Assembly: GCF_012396615.1 (NCBI RefSeq)
Contig: NZ_JAAXPV010000005.1
Coordinates: 62,001 to 126,000 of the forward strand
Direction of reading: 5' to 3'
DNA length: 64,000 nt
From: Rothia terrae
Lineage (GTDB): Bacteria; Actinomycetota; Actinomycetes; Actinomycetales; Micrococcaceae
Shown here: piece after piece, positions 16,965-26,713 of the stretch
Position numbering within the stretch: position 1 is the stretch's first letter
Layout of the letters: each line of letters opens with the position of its first letter
Notes under the pieces: model-generated
The model's database searches: none
What the model was told of the DNA's origin: nothing
The model's input: only the letters and a program-made list of their open reading frames with translations
Program-made: the position numbers and the translations under genes

Positions 16965-19900
16965 GTGACCTTAATTCTTATTGCTTTCTTTGTGTGTTCG
17001 TTGGTGACTCCCGCCCTTTTTAAGAAGTTTGGCGTTAAAACCTTCTACGCACTTGCAGTCGTACCCGCACTCAGCCTTGCCGCTGTGCTGACTCAAACTT
17101 CACGCATCCTTCACGGTGAGGACGCGTGGGTTGAGTCTGTGCCGTGGATTCCTCAGCTGAACCTCTCCCTGACCTTCCGTCTTGATGTTCTGTCGTTCAT
17201 CATGTGCTTGCTGGTGCTGGGCGTGGGTTCGCTGGTGCTGTTCTACTGCGCGTCCTATTTCTCGCCTAAGCAGAAGGGCGTGGGGGCGTTTGCTGCCTAC
17301 CTCTTTGGCTTTGCCGGTGCGATGTTCGGTTTGGTGACCTCTGACGACGTTTTGGTGATGTTCATTTTCTGGGAGATCACCACCATTTTGTCGTATCTGC
17401 TGATTGGCTTCTCACGTACGCGTTTGTCTGCGCGTCGTTCGGCCTTGCAGGCGATGACCATTACGACCTTCGGCGGTCTTGCCATGTTCATTGGTTTGGT
17501 CATTGTTGGTCAGGCGCTGGGTACATACAGTTTGCACGAGTGGACGCTGCGCGGTGCTGACTGGGCTGCGGACATTCAGGCTGGTCACGGCAATATTTCT
17601 TTGGGTCTGCTGTCTACGGCAATGATATTGATTCTGGCCGGCGCCGTTTCTAAATCAGCGTTGATTCCCATGCATTTCTGGTTGCCGGGCGCGATGGCTG
17701 CACCGACCCCTGTGAGTGCTTACCTGCACGCGGCGGCAATGGTGAAGGCCGGTATCTACCTTTTGCTGCGCCTGTCGCCTGCTTTTGCTCAGGTGGATGC
17801 TTGGCATTACACCCTTCTTATTTTGGGTTCTTTCACCATGATTTTTGGTGGCTATGTGGCGCTCAAGCAGTTCGACCTCAAACTCATTCTTGCCTACGGT
17901 ACTGTCTCGCAGTTGGGCTTCTTAGCGCTCATTATTTCGCTGGGAACTCCGGATGCGATTTATGCGGCAATCGCTATGACACTGGCACACTCCATGTTCA
18001 AGGCTGCTCTCTTTTTGACCGTGGGCATTATCGACCATCAGGCGGGTACCCGCGATATTCGCAAGATGTCGGGTATCTACCGTCGAGCACCCAAGCTTTT
18101 TGCAGTGGGCGCGATTTCGGCGGCATCTATGGCTGGCGTACCGCTGTTTGCCGGGTTCGTGGCTAAAGAAGCTGTGCTAGAAACAGCGATTCACGACCTC
18201 TCAACCTGGGCGGGTATGTTTGCGTTTGCTTCTGTGGTGATTGGTTCTATCTTCACCTTCGCGTATTCTGCCCGCTTTGTCTGGGGCGCTTTTGCTCGTA
18301 AGCGTGAGAGCTACATGCTCGATGAAGGTGTTAAATACTGTGCCGATGTAGATTATGCGCTGGCTAAGCACGGTAAGAACCAGTACAGCCCCGATACCCA
18401 GTTCCATTCGGTTGAGGGCAGTTTCTTAGCTGCTCCTGCCGTTCTTACCTTGCTCACCGTGGTATTCGGTCTTTACCCCGAACCCTTGCACAAGCTCATT
18501 GCAGCACATGTGAAAACTGTTGGTGAGTACGAACTTCACCTTGCTCTGTGGCACGGTCTTACCCCTGCGCTCTTTACATCGCTGGGAATCATGGTCGTAG
18601 GTCTGCTGATTTTCCTCTTCCGCGAGCCGGTTGAGAAGATCCAGACCTCGATTCCTGAGCTGCCTCGCGCGCGTCATATCCACCGCGGCGTCATGGACGT
18701 TCTCGACCGCTTTGCTGTGTGGGTCACCGCGAAAACCCAGCGTGGTTCGCTGGCGTTCTACCTCTCCGTCATTCTGGTGACGGCAGTGACCGTTCCAACC
18801 GTTGCGCTGTTTGTGCAGGAGACCCCGCCGCTCAAGGGCGTGCGCGTGACCGAATCACCGGTGCAGTGGGTCATCGCAATCGTGATGATTGTGGCAGCTA
18901 TTGTTGCAGCAACCGTTCGCAAGCGCTTCCTCGCTATCTTGATGGTGTCGGTTACCGGCTACGGCATGGTGCTGATTTTCGCCCTGCGTTCGGCACCCGA
19001 CCTGGCTCTGACCCAGTTGCTGGTTGAGACCATCTCGATGATTGCCTTCGTGCTTGCGCTGCGCGTCCTACCCCGCGAAATGCCGCGTGAGGACGTCGGT
19101 GAGCGCAAGAACCCGCTTAACAAGACCACGCGCCTGGTTATCGCTATTGGCTTTGCCGTGCTGATGATGGCGCTGGCAATGTTCACGTTCTCATCGCGTT
19201 CGCTAGATCCCATTTCTCTTGAGATGCCCAAGCTCGCCTACGAGCACGGTCACGGCTATAACACCGTGAACGTCACGCTCGTTGATATGCGCGGCTGGGA
19301 CACCTTCGGCGAAATTTCCGTGCTTGCGCTGGCAGCTACCGGCGTCGCGTCCTTGATCTTTATTGGCGGACGCAACGACTCGATAGGTGCGCACCCGACG
19401 ACAGAGGCACTGCGCGTTGTTGAGCAGTCCTACGCAGAAGGTGAGCAGAGCCGTCAACGTCAGATCTCTACAGAGTTCGGCCACGTTGAAGAAGAACGCG
19501 ATCCATTTTTGCTGGCAGGACGCACACTGCCCCCCGAATCACGTTCGCTACTGATGGAAGTCATGACTCGTCTGATTTTCCACACTTTGCTGATCGTTTC
19601 GCTGTACATGCTTGTAGCTGGTCACAACCTGCCCGGCGGTGGCTTTGCCGGCGGTTTGATTGCAGGTTTGGCGTTCTCCATTCGCTACCTCGCAGGTGGT
19701 GGCACAGAGCTACGCATGGCAACGCCTTTTAGCGCTGGTACCTTCCTCGGTGCCGGTCTAGCGATTGCGGTGCTCTACGTAGTGTGGCCACTGTTCATTG
19801 GCGATGCGGCCTTTACCTCCCATGTCTATGACTTCTGGTTACCGGTGTTCGGTGACGTCCACTTCGTAACAACGATTATTTTCGACGTTGGCGTCTACCT

Positions 19901-20030
19901 GCTGGTTATCGGCCTGGTTCTCGATATTCTGCGCAGCCTCGGCCAGGGTGTTGACGACGCGATTGCCGACCACACCGTGAACATCAACGAAGAAGTAGTT
20001 GCAACACCCCACCGAAAGGCAGACTCATGA
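16965..20030 (+). CDS. mnhA: Mrp/Mnh Na+/H+ antiporter subunit A fused to subunit B
   Basis: The large proton-translocating subunit of the multi-subunit Na+/H+ antiporter, 1021 residues and more than 20 hydrophobic segments. The core homologous to complex I subunit NuoL contains the essential Glu of FIFWEITTILSYL (about residue 136) and the Lys of SKSALIPMHFWLPG (about 227). The last 150 residues (from about 860) correspond to the separate MnhB/MrpB subunit (HNLPGGGFAGGL), so A and B are one polypeptide. The start is GTG 16965; a shadow ATG nearby is out of frame. It heads the operon mnhA-C-D-E-F-G and overlaps mnhC by 4 bases. It functions in Na+ and pH homeostasis. Confidence 0.95.
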   Translation: MTLILIAFFVCSLVTPALFKKFGVKTFYALAVVPALSLAAVLTQTSRILHGEDAWVESVPWIPQLNLSLTFRLDVLSFIMCLLVLGVGSLVLFYCASYFSPKQKGVGAFAAYLFGFAGAMFGLVTSDDVLVMFIFWEITTILSYLLIGFSRTRLSARRSALQAMTITTFGGLAMFIGLVIVGQALGTYSLHEWTLRGADWAADIQAGHGNISLGLLSTAMILILAGAVSKSALIPMHFWLPGAMAAPTPVSAYLHAAAMVKAGIYLLLRLSPAFAQVDAWHYTLLILGSFTMIFGGYVALKQFDLKLILAYGTVSQLGFLALIISLGTPDAIYAAIAMTLAHSMFKAALFLTVGIIDHQAGTRDIRKMSGIYRRAPKLFAVGAISAASMAGVPLFAGFVAKEAVLETAIHDLSTWAGMFAFASVVIGSIFTFAYSARFVWGAFARKRESYMLDEGVKYCADVDYALAKHGKNQYSPDTQFHSVEGSFLAAPAVLTLLTVVFGLYPEPLHKLIAAHVKTVGEYELHLALWHGLTPALFTSLGIMVVGLLIFLFREPVEKIQTSIPELPRARHIHRGVMDVLDRFAVWVTAKTQRGSLAFYLSVILVTAVTVPTVALFVQETPPLKGVRVTESPVQWVIAIVMIVAAIVAATVRKRFLAILMVSVTGYGMVLIFALRSAPDLALTQLLVETISMIAFVLALRVLPREMPREDVGERKNPLNKTTRLVIAIGFAVLMMALAMFTFSSRSLDPISLEMPKLAYEHGHGYNTVNVTLVDMRGWDTFGEISVLALAATGVASLIFIGGRNDSIGAHPTTEALRVVEQSYAEGEQSRQRQISTEFGHVEEERDPFLLAGRTLPPESRSLLMEVMTRLIFHTLLIVSLYMLVAGHNLPGGGFAGGLIAGLAFSIRYLAGGGTELRMATPFSAGTFLGAGLAIAVLYVVWPLFIGDAAFTSHVYDFWLPVFGDVHFVTTIIFDVGVYLLVIGLVLDILRSLGQGVDDAIADHTVNINEEVVATPHRKADS

Positions 20031-20626
20031 TTATCGATTTGAGCCTCATTCTCGTGATGGGTGTGCTCTACGCCGTGGGCGTCTACCTGGTGCTCGCTCG
20101 CACGCTCACCCGCGTCCTGCTCGGACTCATGCTGATTTCAAACGCAACCAACCTGCTGATTGTTCACGCGGGCGGGCCTGCGCTATTACCGACCTTCTAC
20201 GAGAAGGACATTCCGGCTGACCAGTACACCGATCCGCTCCCGCAGGCGCTGACGCTTACCGCCATCGTGATTGGTGCGGCAATGGTCGCCTTCGTGCTCG
20301 GTATGATTTACCGCGGCTGGGTTCTGGCACGTGCCGATGAAATTCAGGACGATGACGAAGACTTGCGCGTTGCAACCAGCGACCACTTCGACACCGAAGA
20401 AGACACTCCGATTGAAGATGACGAATCAGAGTTCGAAGGTGATGAAGAAAGCCGCAAGCTTCAAGAAGAAGAACTTCAAGACGAGCAAGCGCATCTGCAC
20501 GCAGGTCAAGAGAAACTGCGCCGAGCACAGACCAGCACCGACAACCCGGATGAGCTGATAAATCTTGCGTACAAAGAACACAACTTGGCAGAAAAAGAAT
20601 CAGCAACAAGAGGAAAGGAGAACTAA
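20027..20626 (+). CDS. mnhC: Mrp/Mnh antiporter subunit C with acidic tail
   Basis: The NuoK-like subunit C, 199 residues. Residues 1-110 contain the three transmembrane helices expected for the family (GVYLVLARTLTRVLLGLML, then SNATNLL and ALTLTAIVIGAAMVAFV). Residues 115-199 are an unusual hydrophilic extension very rich in Glu, Asp and Lys, probably cytoplasmic; ordinary MnhC proteins stop near 110-125 residues. The tail could be a regulatory or coiled-coil segment. The gene overlaps mnhA by 4 bases and ends 3 bases before mnhD. Confidence 0.93.
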   Translation: MIIDLSLILVMGVLYAVGVYLVLARTLTRVLLGLMLISNATNLLIVHAGGPALLPTFYEKDIPADQYTDPLPQALTLTAIVIGAAMVAFVLGMIYRGWVLARADEIQDDDEDLRVATSDHFDTEEDTPIEDDESEFEGDEESRKLQEEELQDEQAHLHAGQEKLRRAQTSTDNPDELINLAYKEHNLAEKESATRGKEN

Positions 20627-20629
20627 AAC

Positions 20630-22225
20630 GTGAATATTTTCTCGCTTGCTCCGCTCTCTGTTGCCATTCTCTTTTTTGCTGCAGCGCTGACCTTCATCCT
20701 GCTACGTTTTCCTCGTGTGCAGGCGGTTATCTCGTTCGGTGCTATCGTCGTTACTTTAGCCCTCGATATTGTCTTGCTGCTTGCAGTGTGGGGACGCGAA
20801 CCTCAGGCTGTGAAGTTGGGTGGCTGGGACGCTCCCTTTGGTATTGTGCTGGTTGTCGATCAGCTCTCAGCTCTTATGCTGGTAGTTTCATTGATTGTCT
20901 CCCTCGCCGTGCTCATCTTCGCAACCGGTCAGCATCTGGCAGATGAGGACGATGAAGTGCCGATTTCGGTGTATTACCCCACCTACTTGCTTCTGATTGC
21001 AGGTGTTTCAAACGCCTTCTTGGCAGGGGACCTCTTTAACCTCTACGTGGGCTTTGAGATTCTGCTGTTTGCGTCCTACGTGCTTATGACCATGAACGCG
21101 AGCACCCCGCGAATTCGCGCCGGCGTCACCTACGTGGTGGTCTCCATCATCTCGTCCATGCTGTTCTTGATTGCTATTGCTTTCGTATACGCATCCGTAG
21201 GTACCGTGAACATGGCTGACCTTGCCCTCAAGCTTGGCACCTTGCCCGAGGGCACACGTATGCAGTTGCACCTGATGCTTCTGATTGCTTTTGGTATTAA
21301 AGCAGCAGTCTTTCCCCTATCGCTCTGGTTGCCGGACTCCTACCCAACAGCCCCTGCACCCGTTACCGCGGTGTTTGCTGGATTGTTGACCAAGGTCGGT
21401 GTCTACTCAATTATTCGTACCGAAACCCTGCTCTTTCCCGGTGGCCACCTCAACACGCTGCTATCCATCGTGGCGATCCTGACGCTGTTCGTCGGTATCC
21501 TCGGCGCGCTGGCACAAAAAGACATCAAACGTCTGCTCTCCTTCACCCTCATCAGCCACATCGGCTACATGATTTGGGGTATCGCCTTGAATACTGAAGC
21601 CGGTCTTACCACCGTCGTCTTCTACATTGCCCACCACATCGTTATCCAGACCGCCCTATTTATGGTGGTTGGTCTGATCGAACGACGCGCGGGCACTACC
21701 AACACCGACTGTCTCGGTGGCCTCATGGCAATCTCACCGACGCTCGCAGTGCTCTACTTTGTACCCGCACTGAACCTGGGCGGCATCCCGCCGTTCTCCG
21801 GCTTCATCGGCAAAATTGGTCTGCTGCAAGCAAGCGCGAACGTTGGAACCTGGCAGGCATACACCATGGCGGGCGTCGGCGTCTTTGTCTCACTACTGAC
21901 CCTCATTGCCCTGTTACGCGTATGGAACAAAGCCTTCTGGCGTCCTGCCGAACAAGCGAACAACCCCGTTGACGCTCTGGTGGAGGCAGAAGCATCCTCA
22001 AACCCCGCAGAATACGCACGCAAGCCCATTCCGCGCTCGATGAAGTTCTCAACCATCGGCTTGGTCAGCGTCAGCGTAGCCATCACTCTGCTGGCAGCCC
22101 CGCTGTACAACCTGGCGGATCACGCATCAGACAACCTCTTTGAACCCGACCGCTACGTACACGCTGTCTTCGGTGATAACGCATCGACCATTGAACAGTA
22201 CTGGGCAGAAAACGGGGGCAAATAA
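20630..22225 (+). CDS. mnhD: Mrp/Mnh antiporter subunit D
   Basis: The second large NuoM/NuoN-like subunit, 531 residues with about 14 transmembrane segments. NLYVGFEILLFASYVL carries the conserved membrane Glu near residue 140. KAAVFPLSLWLPDSYPTAP holds the conserved Lys, and the KDIKRLLSFTLISHIGYM segment is typical of this superfamily. It is thought to form one half-channel for proton movement together with MnhA. AGGAAAGGAGA lies 9-19 bases before the GTG at 20630. Its last base is shared with the start of mnhE. Confidence 0.95.
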   Translation: MNIFSLAPLSVAILFFAAALTFILLRFPRVQAVISFGAIVVTLALDIVLLLAVWGREPQAVKLGGWDAPFGIVLVVDQLSALMLVVSLIVSLAVLIFATGQHLADEDDEVPISVYYPTYLLLIAGVSNAFLAGDLFNLYVGFEILLFASYVLMTMNASTPRIRAGVTYVVVSIISSMLFLIAIAFVYASVGTVNMADLALKLGTLPEGTRMQLHLMLLIAFGIKAAVFPLSLWLPDSYPTAPAPVTAVFAGLLTKVGVYSIIRTETLLFPGGHLNTLLSIVAILTLFVGILGALAQKDIKRLLSFTLISHIGYMIWGIALNTEAGLTTVVFYIAHHIVIQTALFMVVGLIERRAGTTNTDCLGGLMAISPTLAVLYFVPALNLGGIPPFSGFIGKIGLLQASANVGTWQAYTMAGVGVFVSLLTLIALLRVWNKAFWRPAEQANNPVDALVEAEASSNPAEYARKPIPRSMKFSTIGLVSVSVAITLLAAPLYNLADHASDNLFEPDRYVHAVFGDNASTIEQYWAENGGK

Positions 22226-22881
22226 TGCGCCAAATTAGAGACTTCATTCTTCATGGACTGCCGCCGCTACTCTGGCTGGTTTTGGTCTGGTGCGCGCTGT
22301 GGCAGGACTTCTCAGTGCCCAACGTTGCCTTTGGCTTACTGCTGTCGATTCTTGTCACCTACGTGTTCCGCATGCCGCGCCTCTACCTGTCTGACAGGTT
22401 TAATCTGTGGCACTCGCTGAAGTTCCTTGCGTACTTTCTCTGGGGAGTCACGGTGGCAAGTTACCAGCTGGCCAAGCTATCTTTCGCTTTCGGTAAGCCC
22501 ATCAATAGCGCGATGGTTGCTGTTGAGCTGCGCACCCGCTCAGATTTGTTTATCACCGCAACCTCGCACGCGCTCTCACTGATTCCCGGCTCGCTGGTGG
22601 TAGACGTCGACCGCGCGCACTCCATTCTCTACCTGCACGTGATTGACGTGGACACCCCTGAAGGGGTCGAGGAATACCGTGTCAGCGCCCAGAAGATTGA
22701 GGCAATGATTCTGCGCGCGGCAGGTCACTCTGACGAGTACGAAGCACTGCTGCGTGAGGACGTAGAAACCGACGAAGACTACGCCCGCACCGTTGACGCC
22801 GCAGAACGCGGTGAACACGAGCTTCAAGAGCAAGACGAACGCAAAACCGTTGTTAACGAGATTGGAGGGCACGACTCATGA
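22225..22881 (+). CDS. mnhE: Mrp/Mnh antiporter subunit E
   Basis: Subunit E, 218 residues, one of the small subunits that exist only in Mrp complexes. It has two to three N-terminal hydrophobic helices (about residues 10-75). The MVAVELRTRSDLFITATSHALSLIPG domain is characteristic, followed by the conserved VDVD.AHSILYLHVID strand. The last 50 residues are charged. The gene starts on the last base of mnhD and overlaps mnhF by 4 bases, giving tight coupling. Confidence 0.93.
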   Translation: MRQIRDFILHGLPPLLWLVLVWCALWQDFSVPNVAFGLLLSILVTYVFRMPRLYLSDRFNLWHSLKFLAYFLWGVTVASYQLAKLSFAFGKPINSAMVAVELRTRSDLFITATSHALSLIPGSLVVDVDRAHSILYLHVIDVDTPEGVEEYRVSAQKIEAMILRAAGHSDEYEALLREDVETDEDYARTVDAAERGEHELQEQDERKTVVNEIGGHDS

Positions 22882-23216
22882 CCGCAGTAATTTGGGCGTG
22901 CGGCATTATTCTTGCCGTGGCAACTATTGGCACCCTCTACCGCCTGTGGAAGGGCCCGACTCTGCTGGACCGCGTGGTTTCATCGGACGTCCTGCTCACC
23001 ATCATCGCCGCCGGTATTTGCCTGCTGGTCTTTGCCTACGACCGCTACATTTACCTGCCGATCCTCGTGGTTCTGTCCATGATCGGCTTTATCAGCTCGG
23101 TGACGGTGGCGCGCTTTGCATCCAACGCCCCGGTGAACGCTGAGATTGACCGTGTGACAGAGGTTGACCAAAAGGACGTTGAGAAAAACCTAGAAACCGG
23201 TTCTGAGGAGGGCTAA
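22878..23216 (+). CDS. mnhF: Mrp/Mnh antiporter subunit F
   Basis: Subunit F, 112 residues with three transmembrane helices. The conserved RLWKGPTLLDRVVSSDVL loop between helices one and two identifies the family. A charged C-terminal tail follows helix three. It overlaps mnhE by 4 bases and is separated from mnhG by 3 bases, as in other Mrp operons. It is required for assembly of the whole complex and has no catalytic role alone. Confidence 0.93.
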   Translation: MTAVIWACGIILAVATIGTLYRLWKGPTLLDRVVSSDVLLTIIAAGICLLVFAYDRYIYLPILVVLSMIGFISSVTVARFASNAPVNAEIDRVTEVDQKDVEKNLETGSEEG

Positions 23217-23219
23217 CCC

Positions 23220-23621
23220 ATGATTGATATTATTGCCGCTCTCTGCATGATTATCGGTTGCCTCATGTCGCTGGCAGCGGCTGCTGGTCTCTACCGTTTT
23301 CCGGATCTTCTGACGCGTCTGCACGCCGGCTCTAAGCCGCAGGTATTCGGTCTGATGATGTTGCTGTTGGGCATCGCCTTGGATGCGGGTACCTGGAAGG
23401 TTGTGCCGGTTCTTTTGGTCGCGCTCATCCTGCAGTTTTTGACCATTCCGATTTCAACGCACATGATGGCGCGTTCGGGCTATCGCAATAAGCACTTCCG
23501 CCGTCAGGATCTGGTGCGCGATGATTTGCGTGCCCGCGTTGAAGATGAACTAGAAACCGAACAGCGCGAGGGCGTTCCCGCCGAGGAACGCATGCCACAC
23601 CAGCAAGGCGGCAGGGCATAG
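23220..23621 (+). CDS. mnhG: Mrp/Mnh antiporter subunit G
   Basis: Subunit G, 133 residues with three membrane segments. The signature AAAGLYRFPDLLTRLHAGSK sits after the first helix and is nearly invariant in the family. A charged tail ends the protein. This is the last gene of the Mrp operon; the set A(B)-C-D-E-F-G is complete, so the antiporter should be functional. Its stop is followed by a hairpin-rich repeat region. Confidence 0.94.
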   Translation: MIDIIAALCMIIGCLMSLAAAAGLYRFPDLLTRLHAGSKPQVFGLMMLLLGIALDAGTWKVVPVLLVALILQFLTIPISTHMMARSGYRNKHFRRQDLVRDDLRARVEDELETEQREGVPAEERMPHQQGGRA

Positions 23622-23750
23622 GCTAGCTGGGGGGCTTCCCGAGTGAGCGAGGAAATAAAAATCCTCAGCTAGAAAACCCACTGTCTCTTCTTGTGAGAGG
23701 GGAGCGATGTACCACTTTTCACCCGAAAAATGGCACATCGCTCCCCTCTC
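23622..23750. repeat. Hairpin repeats after the Mrp operon (GAGAGGGG family)
   Basis: An imperfect hairpin with CTAGCTGG/CAGCTAG ends spans about 23623-23672 and has CGAGTGAGCGAGGAAATAAAAAT in its loop. The same loop motif recurs at 63345-63367. A second, longer palindrome (23695-23750) begins GAGAGGGGAGCGATGT and closes with the complement. A close relative lies at 63434-63493. Confidence 0.7.
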
Positions 23751-23829
23751 GGTGTATCTGTATTCTTACTCGCATCAGTTATAAGCTGGCGGTGCGTGGC
23801 GTTGTCTAACCCGCACCCTTCCCACTATT

Positions 23830-23848
23830 ATTGAGAATCATTATCAAT
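23830..23848. promoter_or_regulatory. Zur/Fur-type operator candidate
   Basis: The 19-mer ATTGAGAATCATTATCAAT is an inverted repeat with one mismatched pair around a central C. It resembles Zur and Fur boxes with an AAT-N-ATT core. It lies 22 bases upstream of the TTG start of a FecCD permease gene, with the Shine-Dalgarno GGGAGGGG in between. Binding would block transcription when zinc or iron is plentiful. Zur is the better guess for an actinobacterium. Confidence 0.55.
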
Positions 23849-23870
23849 AATAATTTGGGAGGGGACGCGT

Positions 23871-24901
23871 TTGTCTGCCACCGCCCGTTGTCGCCTGTGG
23901 ATGCTGGCTGCCACCTTGAGCATCATCGCGCTGGTGGTCGCATCCACCGCCCACGGTTCGCTGGGTACCTCACCAGCAACCGCCGCCAAAATCGTCCTCG
24001 GTCATCTACTTCCCGGCATGCTCTGGATGAGCGACGGCAGCATCCCCCTGCCCAAGACCAAGCCGTCTGGAACTCCCGCCTGCCCCGTGTTCTACTTGCT
24101 ATCGTGGCCGGGGCTGCGCTCTCGCTCGCTGGCGTCATCTTGCAGATGATTGTGCGTAATCCGCTAGCGGAACCTTACATCCTGGGTATTTCAGCCGGTG
24201 CGGGGCTCGGAGCCGTGGTGGCCATTGTTGCGGGATCAACTGCTCTAGCGGGCATCGCTCTGAACGTCTCAGCATTTATCGGTGCTGCCATCACCATTGC
24301 GTTGGTCTACTCACTGGCGCTCAAGCGCGGAATCATCATGCCCTCACGCCTGATTCTGGTGGGCGTTGCGGTGGGGTCTCTCTTCGCCGCCGTGACCAAC
24401 TTCTTAATCATGACCACCGATGCCCAGAACATCTACAGCATCCTGCACTTTATGCTGGGCTCTGTCTCAGCAGCGCATTGGGAAAGTCTGACGCTACCTA
24501 CCCTCGCGCTGGTGATCGGGCTGGTGACGGTTGGCTTTAAGACTCGCGCCATGAACGCCCTGCTCGTAGGCGATGAAACCGCGACCGCGCTGGGTGTCAA
24601 CGTCTCATCCCTGCGCAAAATTCTTCTGCTGGTGACTGCCATGCTGACGGCTGCCACCGTTTCTGTTGCCGGCGGCATCGGCTTTGTGGGGCTCATTATC
24701 CCGCACCTGACGCGCATGCTAGTGGGAGCCGACCACCGCCGACTCATCCCGTTGAGCGCACTCGGTGGCGGTGCATTTTTGGGACTCTGCGACTTTTTAG
24801 CTCGCACCCTAGCTGAGCCGGTGGAAATCCCCATCGGCATCCTAACCGCCGTCGTTGGCGCGCCCTTCTTCCTCTGGCTGATGCGAACCAAGGACGCCTA
24901 A
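23871..24901 (+). pseudogene. FecCD-type permease, frameshifted
   Basis: The gene opens at TTG 23871 behind GGGAGGGG with a typical FecCD N-terminus (first transmembrane helix SIIALVVAST). It then leaves frame in the C5 run at 24044-24048. The remainder, from the NSRLPRVLLAI motif through EPYILGISAGAG and GFVGLIIPHLTR, continues in another frame to 24901. Adding one C gives a single open frame of normal length (about 344 residues). It is homologous to the intact permease at 11.6 kb. It is preceded by a Zur/Fur-like operator and followed after 2 bases by the ATPase gene, so it was the first gene of a metal-uptake operon. Confidence 0.75.
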
Positions 24902-24903
24902 AC

Positions 24904-25673
24904 ATGAACTTAGAATTCAAAAATATAATCGTTGACATGGGGCAACGTCGCATCCTTGATAACGTGAGCCTGCGTGTTGAACCCGGCACCGTCACCGGAC
25001 TCATCGGTTCGAATGGCAGTGGTAAGTCCACCCTGCTCAAGACCGCCTACCGCGTACAGCCGCCCACACAGGGCGCAGTGTTCGCCGACGGGAAGGACGT
25101 GGCGTCCCTCAGTTCAGTAGAGGTCGCACGACGTATCGCTGTGATGGCGCAGGAAATCAGCTCCGACTTTCCGCTGACCGGACGCGAAGTGGCGATGCTA
25201 GGACGCGTGCCCCACCAGCGCGGATTTGGTGCGGATTCCCCCCGAGATATTGAGATTGTCGAAACCGCGCTCGTAGAAGTGAGTGCGCAGAAATTCGCTG
25301 ACCGCACGTTTTCATCGCTATCTGGCGGTGAGAAGCAGAGAATCTTGCTGGCGCGTGTTTTGGCGCAGGAAAGCCCGTTCTGATTCTGGATGAACCCACT
25401 AACCACGCCGATTTGGGCTTTCAGCACGAACTTCTGCACCTGGTCACCGCACGCGGTGGAACCACCCTGGCTGCCCTGCACGACGTCAACCTCGCTCTTG
25501 CCTACTGTGACCGGGTAGCCGTCCTCCAAGCGGGCAAGCCGGTCGCGCACGGCCCGGCAACCAGCGTCCTTGTGCCCGACCTCGTGGATGAGGTGCTGGG
25601 CGTGGAATCCGTAGCACTCGATGATCCGCGAGGCGGGCACACTCTCTCATTTAGACGACACACTCACTTATAA
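24904..25673 (+). pseudogene. FecBCD-type importer ATPase, frameshifted
   Basis: The N-terminal half (24904-25383) has Walker A GSNGSGKST near residue 38-46 and the signature LSGGEKQR near 140. It then terminates at TGA 25381-25383. The Walker B segment (VLILDEPTNHAD), the H-loop ALHDVN and the C-terminus continue in a second frame up to 25673. One missing base near 25374-25379 (CCG in place of CCGG) explains the break. Without Walker B the short product cannot hydrolyse ATP. Flanked by two other frameshifted genes of the same importer. Confidence 0.78.
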
Positions 25674-25690
25674 CCCTCAAACGAGATTCC

Positions 25691-26693
25691 ATGAAGCACA
25701 CGCGTGCCACTACTTTTTACGCATCCTTGGCACTTGCTGGCTTGGTAGCGCTGACCGGCTGTGGGCAGTCCGTTACCGAAAACACCGCGCAGAGCTCGCA
25801 GTCGCAGAATGTTTCGCTTGAAAACTGCGGTGAGCCGGTGGACTTTGCCACTAATCCCGAGCGCATTGTGGCGCTGAACCCCGGACAGGCTGATCTCATG
25901 GCGCGTTTGGGCGCCGGCGATAAGGTAATCGGTGTTGCCCCAGACCAACGGCAAAGAACTGCCAGAGTCACTGACTAGCCAAGGCCATAACCCGCAGGTG
26001 ATCAGTGAGGATGCGCCGCCCTCCCGCGAGGATTTGCTCAAACTCAACCCTGATCTTGTTCTTTCACCCACCACCTACGAGTTCACCGCTGAACAGGGGT
26101 ATGCAACCCAGGATCAGCTGAAAGAAGCGGGTGCGGCGTCTTACGTTGCAGAAGCTGGCTGCTTTAATAACCGCTCCACCGCGAAGGTGAGCGATTTGCT
26201 GACTGACATTGAGGCATACGGCAAGATTCTGGGCAAGGAGGACGAGGCGAAGAAGCTGTCCGAGCAGGCTCAGGCTCAGCTGGATGAGGCTAAGAAGCGT
26301 TCTGAGGGAAAAGAGAAGCAGACCCTGGCGCAGCTCTATATTGAGGGTGACACTCTGACGGCTATCGGCGCTGGTGTTGAGCACAGCATGGCTGAAGCCG
26401 CCGGTGCGCAGAATGTCTTTAATCCTGAAGATTCCGGCTTCAAAGACTTCTTTGCTGCTGAAGTGTCACGCGAAGAACTGCTGAAGAAGAATCCGGATGT
26501 CATTGTATTCACCACCACCAGCGAGGAACATGAAAAGACCACTCGCGAGTGGTTAAAGAAGAACCTGAGCGGCGTCAAAGCAGTGCAGGATGACCGCCTG
26601 GTGGCAATCCCGTCCTCAGACACCTTGCCGGGAACCTGGGGCACCCTCGACACCGTCACCACCATCAGCAAGGCGCTGTACCCGGATAGCTAG
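25691..26693 (+). pseudogene. FecBCD-type substrate-binding lipoprotein, frameshifted
   Basis: The N-terminus has a signal sequence with lipobox LTGC near residue 21 and a mature start (ENCGEPVDFATNPERIVAL) that parallels the intact lipoprotein at 12.7 kb. Reading stops after about 95 residues at 25978. The rest of the domain continues in another frame from about 25940 to 26693 (LKLNPDLVLSPTTYEF, then the long backbone helix and the IPSSDTLPG end). One extra C in the C4 run 25938-25941 causes the break. All three genes of this operon are therefore interrupted by single-base changes. Confidence 0.78.
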
Positions 26694-26713
26694 TTCTAGG
26701 AATTTACATTCGC

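Noticed and set aside
23831-24149. A start at 23831 for the second permease
   Set aside because: The resulting N-terminus is His/Arg-rich and reads through the operator; the TTG at 23871 with GGGAGGGG gives a proper first helix.
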